From NCBI RefSeq assembly GCF_904849725.1, contig NC_058518.1, positions 415,345,081 to 415,409,080 on the forward strand: a stretch of DNA of 64,000 bases, given 5' to 3'. The stretch's first letter is position 1, and the number at the start of each line of letters is the position of its first letter. The translations under genes were made by a program, and so were the position numbers. The notes under the pieces are model-generated. The model had not been told where the DNA came from. It saw only the letters and a program-made list of their open reading frames with translations, and did not search any database. Positions 45,941 to 58,073 of the stretch are shown here, one piece after another. This stretch comes from Hordeum vulgare subsp. vulgare. Its lineage: Eukaryota; Streptophyta; Magnoliopsida; Poales; Poaceae.

Positions 45941-46280
45941 TGTCTCTTACCGATTTGCCGTTATCGTTTTGGGGTTATGCATTCAACACAACTTCATTCA
46001 CTTTAAATAGGGCACCATCAAAATCCGTTGAGACGACACCATACGAACTGTGGTATGGCAAAAGGCCAAAGTTGTCGATTCTTAAAGTTTGGGGATGTCA
46101 TGCTTATGTCAAAAAGCTTCAGCCTGAAAAGCTGGAACCCAAAGCGGAAAAGTGCATCTTCATAGGTTACCCAAAAGAGACAGTTGGGTACACCTTCTAT
46201 CTCAAATCCGAGGGCAAAGTGTTTGTTGTTAAAAACGGAGCTTTTCTCGAGAAGGAGTTTCTCTCAAGAGAATTGAGTGG
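45934..46280 (+). pseudogene. Integrase C-terminal fragment of element C
   Basis: In a different frame from gag, MMSLTDLPLSFWGYA through TAFTLNRAP-like and LKILKVWGCHAYVKK-like sequence to FLSRELSG matches the intact element from its integrase residue about 615 onward. Protease, the zinc finger and the catalytic DDE triad were removed by the deletion. The right end is cut by element D; the target copy AGTGG is 46276-46280. Confidence 0.85.
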
Positions 46281-49012
46281 TGTAGCGACCCGACTCAACG
46301 AGTCGAGCCTCTGGTGTTTCTGTACCATCCCAAGATCATGCTGGTACACACACAGTACATAATGTATATATTCAAGAGTGCAATCACACAGCTTTATTAA
46401 TCGAAATCTCATAAAGAGTACTTTATTACAATAACGGAGTACCATAAAGTGGCTGAAGGCCAAACTCATGAGATTATCTAACGAAGACTAAGCGGAAGCA
46501 TCGGGTAGACGAGTCCATCCGACTCCAAGGGCATGTCGCTGAGCGTAGAACAGTAGCCTCACTCCTGGTCGGAAAAGTACTCTGCAACATGATACGTTGC
46601 AGCCGTGTAGGTCAGCATATTGAATATGCTTGCAAATCATCAAGAGAGGGAGTAAAATAATAATCACTATCTCTACATGCATATTTGGCCGGTGGAGCTA
46701 AGTTTTTGCATAAAGCTAGTTTTATCCTACAACAAAAGGGTTTGAAAGCAAAATATTACTACATAGTTTGTTGTTAACGGGATGGTTCCGCCAACCAGTT
46801 CTCGTACCCGAATAGTTGTTAACACCCACATCATTATTAAGTTGTGTCGAGAGTTCAGGGGAAATTCAATGCCTTCGGCTCAAGTTGTCCATGACCGTGG
46901 ACACGGCTAATCGATTAGGTTGAGTACTCTGCAGAGTTTTGCACACGTTCCCCACAAGATTTGATCGCCTCCGGGTTTGTCCTCGCACTTCAGGGTGTTT
47001 GAAGACCGGATGATCAAAACATGGTCTTTCAACGGGTCCCTCTGAATCCCTGTTGGTGCCCATCCATTCCTACCATTCGTCTATATCTGCTAGCACCGCC
47101 TGTCCAGAGTCGCCGCGTTGTCCAACCAAGCCAGAGCCCATAATGACTTGTGGCTGTGCAGGTAAGCCTTGAGTCTTGAAGTCTCCGTCCGTCCCTTTGA
47201 GCCTGGGTGAAGCTTTCCGCAGGATGACATGGCCTCTCCAGCATCCCGGGCATCCACTGGGTTTTCCAGGGAGCCGATCAACCGTCCTTCACCCAGTGTT
47301 GCATTGCGTCCGAGGTCTTGAAAATCTTGTCTTAGTCCGGTCTTGGTTATTATATCAATCTCGCATCTCTCGTGGCATACACTCAACCGATAACCCGTCT
47401 ACTAGAGCATAGCATATATAACATTGTCGTCCCGGGGCCAAGTGTCGGGGTTGTTGTGTTCCTACCACATGATACTACACCTATGACTAAAATTTCCAAG
47501 TACCTAGGCGGCATGCAAATTGGGCAAAGAAGGTGATCTACTATGCATCGAAAACATAGGTAAAAATAACATGATCAAAGATGACTTGCCTTGATGATAG
47601 TTGTCCTGCTCGAGCGTTTCTAAGTAACACGCTTAGCACTCCGGATGATCTACCGATACAAACACAAAGCACACCATAAGCAATTCAATCATGCCATGAG
47701 TAAAAATAACATCACATGCAACGATTTGCAAACGACTACGCAAAAGAATTTATCGCGCGTCGGTAGGACAGAAACTTGTTTCTGTTGAAAACACTAGTAA
47801 AAATACATGGAAAATTATGAAAATTCTACCACAGTAAGATTTTATCACTAGAAAACAGTAGCAAAAAGAATCAACTCAATATCATTTTTCAAACTCCTGG
47901 AATAGGCAAAACAGTGTTTAAACTAAATCTGCTCTAACTTATATTTGAAAATTCCCAACACAGAAACATTATATATTTTTTAAAACTACAGGAAATTTGT
48001 GAGCTACTGGAAAAAGAATCAATGTCATTGGACGTAGGGATAAAACGTTGTGATCAAAACAAGATTGAAAGTTTCTGTTTTCGAAATCTGGACAGAAAAT
48101 TACAAAACTGCTAGTGCTAATGAGAGGCACACGTGGCAAGCTTCTATTGGCTGTAGTGGCTGTGTGTTTCTTGGTTTTGGAGCAAACGTCCCATGGCTAG
48201 CAAAACCACTGGCTAAATCTTAAGTGAACAAAAGAACCGTTGGTTTTCCGGAATAAACCGAAGGGGTATAGGTGATCTAATCCTAGCCATTGCATGGGAT
48301 TGCATGGGATCTAAGGGCTGAGATGGAGTGCATGAAATATAGAGAGAGAGAGGTTGCTACCTGCTGCTGGAGGTGTTGCACCGGCAAGAAAGGAGATGGC
48401 CGGCGAGGAAGGAGGGAGTAGCTCCGGGCGGTGGGGCGTCAGGCGGCGGCGGTGAGGTTCCTCCTCCGCGGGAAGAGGCGGCGGTGGAGAGAGAGTTCGG
48501 GGAGGGCTCCTCCTCCGCGGCGAGGCCGAGGTGCAGCAGCTTTTGGGCTGCTGCCGCTGCTCGCGGCGGCGGCTAGGGTGGCGGTGGGGTGAGGCGCCGG
48601 CGGCGGCTTGTGGAGGCGGCGGTGGAGACGGTGGCTAGGGTTGGGGAGAGGTGACGGTGGGGAGGGGGTTATATAGGCTTAGGGGAGGAGAGTAGAAAGG
48701 AAGGAGAGGGAGAACTTTGGGAAGGAGATCACGGGAGAGAAAATAGGAAAGAGAGGGAGAGGTGGCGGTGGAGACAAAAGGAAAAGGAGGGAGGAGAAAT
48801 AGGAAAGAGAGAATAAGGAAAGGGGAGGGAGGAGAACGTGGGGAGGGAGAGGGATTGGGGAACGTGGGGGAGGGGGTTGCATGCATGGAAGGTGCATGCG
48901 TGCATGCATGGGGGAGGCTGGGCTGAGCCCTTGTGGCTCGGCCTCGCAGTGTTCTGTTTTTTTTAAACAAACTAACAGCAGCAAAAAAGAAAAGAAAGAA
49001 AACCAAAACAGT

Positions 49013-49050
<38 letters not shown>

Positions 49051-49437
49051 CTAGCTAACAAAAAGTAGGAACTAATATACATATATGCACTAGAACTTAG
49101 GAGAAAACAAAATAACATATACAACTAATATATATATATAATATATATAGGAATCCTAGTTCCACCTAATGCAACTTTTAAAAAAAAGTTTTATGCAATA
49201 GGTCACACAACTCAATCGAAAAACTCAACAAAAAAAATACTTCGGAGTTTAGAAAATTTGCAAAACCAAAATGGTGACTTTAACTCACAGGGGAGAAGTC
49301 ATATTATCTCCACTCCGATAAATTGCCCGCAGTCACATAACGATAAAAAATTTCAGAAGAACGCAATGATGCATAAAATATGGAATGCAAATGAATGATC
49401 TATTAACATCCGAATTTACGAAAATTGGGATGTTACA
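46281..49437 (-). repeat. 3' LTR of chromovirus D
   Basis: 3157 bp. Nearly identical to 54946-58073. It carries a GC-rich promoter-proximal region and a long AT microsatellite. The Pro/Ser-rich open frames over its purine/pyrimidine tracts (for example 48635-49006) are shadows, not genes. Confidence 0.9.
49017..49048. repeat. AT microsatellite in 3' LTR of D
   Basis: About 16 AT dinucleotides. The allelic position in the 5' LTR (57678-57695) has about nine. Confidence 0.9.
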
Positions 49438-49453
49438 AACCTACCCACCTTAA
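49438..49453 (-). promoter_or_regulatory. Polypurine tract of chromovirus D
   Basis: On the minus strand, aaggtgggtaggttt directly precedes the 3' LTR start TGTAACATCCC. Confidence 0.75.
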
Positions 49454-50763
49454 GATGAATCTCGCCCTCGAGATTCGGGTTGGCTAGAAAATAGGTGCGG
49501 GTGGTCTCGACGAAGGTCCTCTTCTCGTTCCCAGGTGGCTTCTTCCTCGGTGTGGTGGCTCCACAACACATTGCAGAACTTGATGATCTTGCTGCGGGTA
49601 ACTCTGTTGGCGGTCTCGAGAATCCGGACGGGTTTCTCCTCATACGTCAGATCGCTGTCAAGCTGTATGGCCGCTAGGGGCATTGTATCTCTCAACGGAA
49701 CATCGGCCATCTCAGCGTGGCATTTCTTCAACTGGGAAACATGGAAGACATCATGAACTCCGGACAATCCTTCCGGCAGTTCCAGTTTGTATGCAACTTC
49801 GCCTCTACGTTCAAGAATTTTGTAGGGGCCAATGAAACGTGGTGCTAGTTTTCCTTTCACACCGAATCTCTTGATTCCTCGAAGTGGAGACACCCGAAGA
49901 TATGCTCGGTCTCCCACTTCGTACGTTACTTCCTTGCGTTTGCTGTCGGCATAACTCTTCTGCCTGGACTGAGCTATCTTGAGTCGGTCACGAATAAGCT
50001 TGACCTTCTCTTCAGAATCTCGGATGAGGTCGGGACCAAAAAGTTGTCGGTCTCCAACTCCATCCCACATAAACGGTGTTCTGCACCTCCTTCCGTATAG
50101 AGCTTCGAAAGGGGCCATCTTCAGACTGGTCTGGTAGCTGTTATTGTATGAGAACTCGGCATACGGTAAATTGTCATCCCAACTAGACCCATAGTCTAGT
50201 GCGCAAGCTCTCAACATGTCTTCCAGAATCTGATTAACTCTCTCGGTCTGTCCATCTGTCTACGGGTGAAATGCTGTGCTGAACTCCAATCTTGTTCCCA
50301 AGGTTTCGTGCAGTTGGTGCCAAAATTTTGATGTGAACTGAGTCCCTCTATCAGACACAATGCTCTTTGGTACTCCGTGCAGACATACGATCCTCGTCAT
50401 ATAAATCTTGGCCAGCTTGGCACTCGTGTAGGTAGTCTTCACCGGAATGAAGTGAGCTACCTTGGTCAACCGATCGACCACAACCCAAATAGAATCATAG
50501 CCAGAACGGGTCCGAGGTAATCTTGTGATGAAGTCCATACCAAGCTTTTCCCATTTCCATTCGGGTATCGGCAGAGGTTGGAGCAAACCTGCTGGCTTCT
50601 GATGCTCGGCTTTTACTCGCTGACAAACATCGCATATAGCTACGAACTCGGCAATGTCTTTCTTCAATCCTGTCCACCAGAAACTTTCTTTCAGATCCAG
50701 ATACATCTTGGTGTTACCGGGGTGTATCGAGTACGGGGAATCATGAGCTTCCTGAAGTATCAA
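49450..50763 (-). pseudogene. Integrase and chromodomain of chromovirus D
   Basis: The HHCC finger (HPGNTKMYLDLKESFWW, then CDVCQRVK) is followed by the core with LGMDFITRLP, IVSDRGTQF and DGQTERVNQ, giving the D, D and E residues. One UAG near 50261 replaces Gln in the FHPQTDGQTER motif, just before the catalytic Glu. After the core come the GPYKIL and FHVSQLK modules, and a C-terminal chromodomain-like segment (ILETANRVTRSKIIKFCNVLW, with ATWE). It ends at a stop at 49450. A chromodomain would direct integration to marked heterochromatin. The frame is shifted relative to RT-RNase H by a missing base near 50777. Confidence 0.88.
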
Positions 50764-52070
50764 CTTCCTGAGTTCGGGTCATTGGGCACATAGATGCGAT
50801 CCTCAAACCATAAAGTTCCGTGTTCATCCTCACGAAAACCTTTAGCTTTCCCGTCTTCCATTTTCTGCTTAATCTCAGCTATCTCTTTGTCAGCCTTCTG
50901 TGCTTCACGGATCTTTTCCGTCAAAGTAGACTGAATTTCCAGTGTGGCAACAAATCCTCTTGGAACTATCTCCAATTTGAGATCTCGGAGATCATCGACT
51001 AACTCCTGGGGTAATCCTCCCGCTGTGAGCGTGTTCACATAACTCTTGCGGCTCAACGCATCGGCTACAACATTTGCCTTGCCTGGGTGATAATGCAATC
51101 TCATGTCGTAGTCCTTGATCAACTCTAGCCATCGCCTCTGTCTGAGGTTCAACTCCTTCTGCGTGAAGATATATTTCAGGCTCTTGTGATCAGTGTAAAC
51201 ATCACAACTATTTCCGATCAGGAAATGTCTCCAGGTCTTGAGAGCGTGCACTACGGCAGCTAGTTCCAAGTCATGTGTGGCATAATTCAACTCATGAGGT
51301 CTGAGCTGTCTGGATGCATAGGCTACAACTTTGCCTTCTTGCATGAGCACTCCTCCAAGTCCTTGACGAGAAGCGTCATAGTAAACCTGGAAATCCTTCT
51401 GAATGTTCGGCAATATCAGCACTGGGGCTGTAACAAGACGTTTCTTCAGCTCTTGAAAACTGGTTTCACATTCCTCAGTCCAAACATACTTGGATTCCTT
51501 CTTCAATAACTCTATCATGGGCTTGGCAATCTTTGAGAAATTCTCAATGAACCTCCGGTAATATCCGGCAAGTCCGAGGAAACTGCGGATCTCCTTGACT
51601 GAAGTGGGTGCAACCCATTCGGTGACTGCTGCGACCTTGGCAGGGTCCACTGCTATTCCTTCTCCTGAGATGACGTGTCCGAGAAATCCGACTTCCTTCA
51701 ACCAAAACTCACATTTGCTGAACTTTGCATATAACTTATGCTCTCGAAGCTTCTCCAGAACTAAACGCAGATGTTCCTTGTGTTCCTCTTCGTTCTTGGA
51801 GAATATCAGTATGTCATCGATGAACACCACGACAAACTTGTCCAAGTACTCCATAAATACCTTGTTCATCAGATTCATAAACTATGCCGGAGCATTAGTC
51901 AGTCCAAATGACATGACCGTGTACTCATACAAGCCGTACCGAGTGGTAAAGGCTGTCTTGGGTATATCCTGTTCACGAATCTTCAACTGATGATACCCGG
52001 ATCGAAGATCGATCTTTGAGAATATGCGAGCTCCAACTAACTGATCAAACAGATCATTGATCATCGGCAA
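50760..52070 (-). pseudogene. RT and RNase H of chromovirus D
   Basis: Minus-strand coding from [14 protein letters not shown] through the fingers ([13 protein letters not shown]). A UAG near 51881 replaces Tyr in NAPAYFM. The catalytic [13 protein letters not shown] and LGHVIS follow. RNase H starts at [15 protein letters not shown], then [11 protein letters not shown] and [10 protein letters not shown]. At about 50777 one base is missing in the NDPELRK region, which puts the frame out and ends it in NDPNSGS. Upstream it joins the gag-protease ORF across a UAG at about 52073. Confidence 0.88.
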
Positions 52071-52073
52071 GGG

Positions 52074-53915
52074 CTACTTGTTCTTGATGGTCACATCGTT
52101 CAATGCACGATAATCGACAACCATTCTCACGGACTTGTCCTTCTTTTCAACCAAGAGCACTGGGGCTCCCCAAGGTGAAGAACTTGGGCGAATATACCCT
52201 TTGTCCAATAACTCTTTAATTTGCTTCTTGATTTCTATCAAGTCGTTAGCGGGCATCCGATAAGGTCTCTTGGATATCGGTGCTGTTCCGGGTAATATCT
52301 CAATCAAAAACTCAATCTCTCTATCGGGTGGCATGCCCGGCAATTCCTCCGGAAATACATCTGGATACTCCTGTATGATCGGTACTTCCTCCTGGACTAC
52401 TCCCGTGAGAGAGTTTACTCGCTTACTCCGTGTCGGGCGCTGAGACATGTACTTAATCCGCTTCTGCTCGGGGGTGGTGAGCAAAATAGACTTAAGGGCA
52501 CAGTCGATATTACCTTCATACTTGGCCATCCAATCCATGCCTAGGATTACATCCAATCCCTGAGACTCTAATACGATGAGGTCGGTGGGAAAATTATGGT
52601 TCCCGATGTTGAGACTCAAAGCATGGCATCCTATCCCGGCTGTCATCATGCCTCCTGGGGAACTGACCTTAATGGGTTGGCTGAGGGTTCTAGTTGGCAA
52701 ACTATACTTTTCCACAACTACCCTTGATATGAATGAATGCGTTGCACCAGAATCAAAAAGTACCAATACTGGATGTGAATTTAGCAAAAACTTACCAACC
52801 ACAGTATCGGGGTGATCATAGACCTCTTCCACATCAATGTGGTTCACCTGAGCTCGAGGAAAAGGATTGGGCTTCTTTGCTGCAGAGTTGCCTTTGCCGT
52901 TGCCGTTTCCATTTCCCTGCTTGTTCTGGGGACAATCAGTGGCATAGTGTCCCTTCTTCTGACACTTGAAGCAGGTGATGTGAGTCAGATCCTTCTGAGC
53001 TGGAGCTGAATTCTGCTGAGTGCCAGTACCGCCATTCTTGAAGTTGCTGTTGTTGCGGTGATTCCCATTTCCTCCATGGTTGTGGCCTCCATGGTTGTGC
53101 ACAGGGTGGTTATGCTGAACATGTCCACCAAACTTACCGGATCCAGTCCCGGCATTCCCTGGATAAGGGGTGTAGCGAGGCTTCTGCTGAGTGCCGGAGT
53201 TGAACTTTCCAACCCCATACTTTCGCTTGCGGTTCTCCATCTGCTGATGTTTCCCCTCCAAGATGAGGGCCTTATCAACCAGCTCCTGGTAGTTGTTGAA
53301 GGTGGCTACCGTCAATTGGATGCTCAGCTCATCATTCAGTCCTTCCAAGAACTTCTCCTGCTTGGCCGCATCATCAGCCACATCTCCAGGTGCATAACGG
53401 GCGAGCATGCTGAAATCATCAACGTACTGGGCCACAGTGCGACTCCCCTCGTGTAAGTTGCAAAACTCACGCTTCTTCAGACTCATTGTACCAGCTGAGA
53501 CATGTGCGGTGCGGAAGGCTTGCTTGAATTGCTCCCAAGTGACTCCAGCAATGGGATAAGTGGTGGTGTAGTTCTCCCACCAAGCAGCTGCAGGGCCTTC
53601 AAGTTGATGCGCGGCAAAACGCACCTTCTCAGCTTCAGTACAACCAGCAGTGATAAGTTCACGCTCCATCTTGCGAAGCCAATCATCTGCCACAATGGGC
53701 TCAATGCTGCTGGAGAAAGTTGGAGGGTTCAACCTCAGAAAACGGGTGAGATTGTCAGCCTGGGGTGGGGGACGGTTGTTGTTGTTCTGGTTCTGGATGA
53801 TCAGCTGCATCAGGGTGTTTTGTTGCTGGATCAACTGGGTGAGTTCCGGCGGAAAGTTGGACTCAGGGGCGCGTCTTGGAGGCATCTGATGTTTGTAGAG
53901 GGGTGAGATTAGCAT
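52074..53915 (-). pseudogene. gag-pol: Gag, protease and RT start of chromovirus D
   Basis: A 613-codon open stretch. The true start is probably [15 protein letters not shown], 10 codons into it. The retrotransposon gag domain is centred on [10 protein letters not shown] and RFLEGL-like words (about 110-215). A His/Gly/Asn-rich linker (about 265-315) leads to a CCHC knuckle [14 protein letters not shown] (about 330-343). The protease has [12 protein letters not shown] (about 398) and [10 protein letters not shown]. The RT N-terminus includes [11 protein letters not shown] and [11 protein letters not shown]. It stops at a UAG that replaces Tyr in the NKYPLP motif; the homology continues in frame, so this is a lesion, not the end of gag-pol. 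Confidence 0.9.
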
Positions 53916-54095
53916 AGAACAATGGTCTAAGAGTAATTACACTACCCATATGAATGCAACACACAAGTATCACACCACACATTTTATTCAATCATCACAA
54001 AGGTTCACACGGGGATACAAAATCGATAATCCTAAACATCGGCCTAAAACATAAAACGATAAAGTAAAATTGGTGGTCTAGTCTAAGTGTCCTCC

Positions 54096-54803
54096 TCAAA
54101 ATAGCATGGTGTCGGGTCCTTCGGTGGAGCTTTCTTCATAGTCCTCGTCGTTGCTGATCACGGGGGCTACGTCTCCTTCGGGATGAAGGTTCTCGCCCAT
54201 GTCCAGTTCCTCCTCCAGGTATGCAACTCGAGTCTTCAGCTTCTCGATCCGCTCCAGAAAATCCTTCACTTCCAGCTCATGCTCATAGTGGGCTTCCCGG
54301 GCTGCATCTTCAAGCTCAAGCTCGTGGAGTGACAGTTGCTTGATCTTCCTGGCGTCCTTGATCGCGTGATACTCCAGAGTTCCGCTGTGCTTCTCCAAGG
54401 TCTGGGCATAAGACAAGAGAGCGTCATTGGTCTTGTTTGAGATGATGTCTTCGTCTTCATTTCTCCGGGATACAACGAATAGGTCTGGAGACATAGGGCA
54501 GCCTTTGTATTCATCCTTGATACGTCCGAGTGCACAATGAATCGCCATGTCCCTTCCGAGAATCCAGTTGGGTGTGATGAACTTGAAATCCATCGGCTCA
54601 GTGCGCGGCTCGAATGTCCTTCCGGGAATATGCACCTCGATACTGTAGCGTGAATCCTCCGGGTAAGACGAAGTTGGCTTCCCTGTGATAGTCGGTAGAG
54701 CAATCCTCAAATCCTTGGTGATCTGCACCAGCTCTTTTCCGAACGGCATAGTGGTGTCGGGCTGGCAAAACTCCGTGAACTTAACAGGGATGAAGGTGGC
54801 CAT
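54096..54803 (-). CDS. Additional ORF of chromovirus D, upstream of gag
   Basis: A 235-residue intact ORF from MATFIPVKFTEFCQPD to GPDTMLF, lying between the PBS (54930-54941) and gag (53915) on the same strand. Residues 1-115 look globular, with no motif I recognise. Residues about 140-205 are charged and heptad-like (YAQTLEKHSGTLEYH to LKTRVAYLEEELD), predicting a coiled coil, and the tail is acidic. No signal peptide or membrane segment. It has no stop although the downstream gag-pol has four lesions. Extra ORFs are known in some plant Gypsy lineages; what this one does is unknown. The start ATG at 54803 is the first in a run of open codons after the leader. Confidence 0.75.
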   Translation of the reverse strand: MATFIPVKFTEFCQPDTTMPFGKELVQITKDLRIALPTITGKPTSSYPEDSRYSIEVHIPGRTFEPRTEPMDFKFITPNWILGRDMAIHCALGRIKDEYKGCPMSPDLFVVSRRNEDEDIISNKTNDALLSYAQTLEKHSGTLEYHAIKDARKIKQLSLHELELEDAAREAHYEHELEVKDFLERIEKLKTRVAYLEEELDMGENLHPEGDVAPVISNDEDYEESSTEGPDTMLF

Positions 54804-54929
54804 CTAAACATTGGAAAATCGGAGAGAAGTCAGAAATGATCAGAGGGGGAAATAGAAGATATAAGAGAAAATAGTTTTCTTCCTAAGGCTTTTCCAATCC
54901 TAGAGGTTACGTCCTAAGGTCAGCATGTG

Positions 54930-54941
54930 CTCTGAATACCA
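54930..54941 (-). promoter_or_regulatory. PBS of chromovirus D (tRNA-Met type)
   Basis: The minus strand reads TGGTATTCAGAG four bases after the 5' LTR end. It matches the initiator tRNA-Met complement with one inserted T. Confidence 0.78.
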
Positions 54942-54945
54942 TTTC

Positions 54946-57900
54946 TGTAGCGACCCGACTCAACGAGTCGAGCCTCTGGTGTTTCTGTACCATCCCAAGA
55001 TCATGCTGGTACACACACAGTACATAATGTATATATTCAAGAGTGCAATCACACAGCTTTATTAATCGAAATCTCATAAAGAGTACTTTATTACAATAAC
55101 GGAGTACCATAAAGTGGCTGAAGGCCAAACTCATGAGATTATCTAACGAAGACTAAGCGGAAGCATCAGGTAGACGAGTCCATCCGACTCCAAGGGCATG
55201 TCGCTGAGCGTAGAACGGTAGCCTCACTCCTGGTCGGAAAAGTACTCTGCAACATGATACGTTGCAGCCGTGTAGGTCAGCATATTGAATATGCTGGTAA
55301 ATCATCAAGAGAGGGAGTAAAATAATAATCACTATCTCTACATGCATATTTGGCCGGTGGAGCTAAGTTTTTGCATAAAGCTAGTTTTATCCTACAACAA
55401 AAGGGTTTGAAAGCAAAATATTACTACATAGTTTGTTGTTAACGAGATGGTTCCGCCAACCAGTTCTCGTACCCGAATAGTTGTTAACACCCACATCATT
55501 ATTAAGTTGTGTCGAGAGTTCAGGGGAAATTCAATGCCTTCGGCTCAAGTTGTCCATGACCGTGGACACGGCTAATCGATTATGTTGAGTACTCTGCAGA
55601 GTTTTGCACACGTTCCCCACAAGATTTGATCGCCTCCGGGTTTGTCCTCGCACTTCAGGGTGTTTGAAGACCGGATGATCAAAACATGGTCTTTCAACGG
55701 GTCCCTCTGAATCCCTGTCGGTGCCCATCCATTCCTACCGTTCGTCTACATCTGCTAGCACCGCCTGTCCAGAGTCGCCACGTTGTCCAACCAAGCCAGA
55801 GCCCATAATGACTTGTGGCTGTGCAGGTAAGCCTTGAGTCTTGAAGTCTCCGTCCGTCCCTTTGAGCCTGCGTGAAGCTTTCCGCAGGATGACATGGCCT
55901 CTCCAGCATCCCGGGCATCCACTGGGTTTTCCAGGGAGCCGATCAACCGTCCTTCACCCAGTGTTGCATTGCGTCCGAGGTCTTGAAAATCTTGTCTTAG
56001 TCCGGTCTTGGTTATTATATCAATCTCGCATCTCTCGTGGCATACACTCAACCGATAACCCGTCTACTAGAGCATAGCATATATAACATTGTCGTCCCGG
56101 GGCCAAGTGTCGGGGTTGTTGTGTTCCTACCACATGATACTACACCTATGACTAAAATTTCCAAGTACCTAGGCGGCATGCAAATTGGGCAAAGAAGGTG
56201 ATCTACTATGCATCGAAAACATAGGTAAAAATAACATGATCAAAGATGACTTGCCTTGATGATAGTTGTCCTGCTCGAGCGTTTCTAAGTAACACGCTTA
56301 GCACTCCGGATGATCTACCGATACAAACACAAAGCACACCATAAGCAATTCAATCATGCCACGAGTAAAAATAACATCACATGCAATGATTTGCAAACGA
56401 CTACGCAAAAGAATTTATCGCGCGTCGGTAGGACAGAAACTTGTTTCTGTTGAAAACACTAGTAAAAATACTTGGAAAATTCTTAAAATTCTACCACAGT
56501 AAGATTTTATCACTAGAAAACAGTAGCAAAAAGAATCAACTCAATATCATTTTTCAAACTCCTGGAATAGGCAAAACAGTGTTTAAACTAAATCTGCTCT
56601 AACTTATATTTAAAAATTCCCAACACAGAAAAATTATAAATTTTTAAAAACTACAGGAAATTTGTGAGCTACTGGAAAAATAATCAATGTCATTGGACGT
56701 AGGGATAAAACGTTGTGATCAAAACAAGATTGAAAGTTTCTGTTTTCGAAATCTGGACAGAAAATTACAAAACTGCTAGTGCTAATGAAAGGCACACGTG
56801 GCAAGCTTCTATTGGCTGTAGTGGCTGTGTGTTTCTTGGTTTTGGAGCAAACGTCCCATGGCTAGCAAAACCACTGGCTAAATCTTAAGTGAACAAAAGA
56901 ACCGTTGGTTTTCCGGAATAAACCGAAGGGGTATAGGTGATCTAATCCTAGCCATTGCATGGGATTGCATGGGATCTAAGGGCTGAGATGGAGTGCATGA
57001 AATATAGAGAGAGAGAGGTTGCTACCTGCTGCTGGAGGTGTTGCACCAGCAAGAAAGGAGATGGCTGGCGAGGAAGGAGGGAGTAGCTCCGGGCGGTGGG
57101 GCATCGGGCGGCGGCGGTGAGGTTCCTCCTCCGCGGGGAAGAGGCGGCGGTGGAGAGAGAGTTCGGGGAGGGCTCCTCCTCCGTGGCGAGGCCGAGGTGC
57201 AGCAGCTTTTGGGCTGCTGCCGCTGCTCGCGGCGGCGGCTAGGGCGGCGGTGGGGTGAGGCGCCGGCGGCGGCTTGTGGAGGCGGCGGTGGAGACGGCGG
57301 CTAGGGTTGGGGAGAGGTGACGGTGGGGGGGTTTATATAGGCTTAGGGGAGGAGAGTAGAAAGGAAGGAGAGGGAGAACTTTTGGAAGGAGATCACGGGA
57401 GAGAAAATAGGAAAGAGAGGGAGAGGTGGCGGTGGAGACAAAAGGAAAAGGAGGGAGGAGAAATAGGAAAGAGAGAATAAGGAAAGGGGAGGGAGGAGAA
57501 CGTGGGGAGGGAGAGGGATTGGGGAACGTGGGGGAGGGGGTTGCATGCATGGAAGGTGCATGCGTGCATGCATGGGGGCGGCTGGGCTGAGCCCTTGTGG
57601 CTCGGCCTGGCAGTGTTCTATTTTTTTTAAACAAACTAACAGCAGCAAAAAGAAAACAAAGAAAACCAAAACCGTAAATATATATATATATATATTCCTA
57701 GCTAACAAAAAGTAGGAACTAATATACATATATGCACTAGAACTTAGGGGAAAACAAAATAACATATACAACTAATATATATATAGGAATCCTAGTTCCA
57801 CCTAATGCAACTTTTAAAAAAAAGTTTTATGCAATAGGTCACACAACTCAATCGAAAAACTCAACAAAAAAAATACTTCGGAGTTTAGAAAATTTGCAAA

Positions 57901-58073
57901 ACCAAAATGGTGACTTTAACTCACACGGGAGAAGTCATATTATCTCCACTCCGATAAATTGCCCGCAGTCACATAACGATAAATTTTTTCAGAAGAACGC
58001 AATGATGCATAAAATATGGAATGCAAATGAATGATCTATTAACATCCGAATTTACGAAAATTGGGATGTTAGA
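54946..58073 (-). repeat. 5' LTR of chromovirus D
   Basis: 3128 bp. On the minus strand it starts at 58073. The first bases are TCTAACATCCC where the 3' LTR has TGTAACATCCC, a terminal mutation. By eye a few dozen single-base differences from the other LTR. Confidence 0.9.
57331..57340 (-). promoter_or_regulatory. TATA box of the 5' LTR of D
   Basis: The minus strand reads CTATATAAAC, about 735 bases into the LTR, followed by a pyrimidine-rich start region and GC-rich leader. The copy in the 3' LTR is at about 48668-48677. Confidence 0.6.

Larger units (their letters stand above)
46281..58073 (-). mobile_element. Tekay/Del-type chromovirus (Gypsy) D, nearly complete
   Basis: An 11.8-kb element on the minus strand, flanked by AGTGG at 46276-46280 and 58074-58078. 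Reading on the minus strand: 5' LTR 58073-54946, tRNA-Met PBS, an extra ORF 54803-54096, gag-pol 53915-49450 ending in a chromodomain, polypurine tract, 3' LTR 49437-46281. The LTRs begin TGTAACATCCC (minus) and end GTCGCTACA. Gag-pol has three UAG codons and one frameshift, so it is not autonomous now. Confidence 0.92.

Noticed and set aside
48635..49006. Pro/Ser/Phe-rich minus-strand frame, repeated at 57239-57771
   Set aside because: Lies in the purine-rich part of both LTRs of chromovirus D and differs in frame and length between them; an LTR shadow.
55155..56077. Open frames conserved between 46197-47412 and 54907-56077
   Set aside because: Identity comes from the paired LTRs of D, not from coding constraint.
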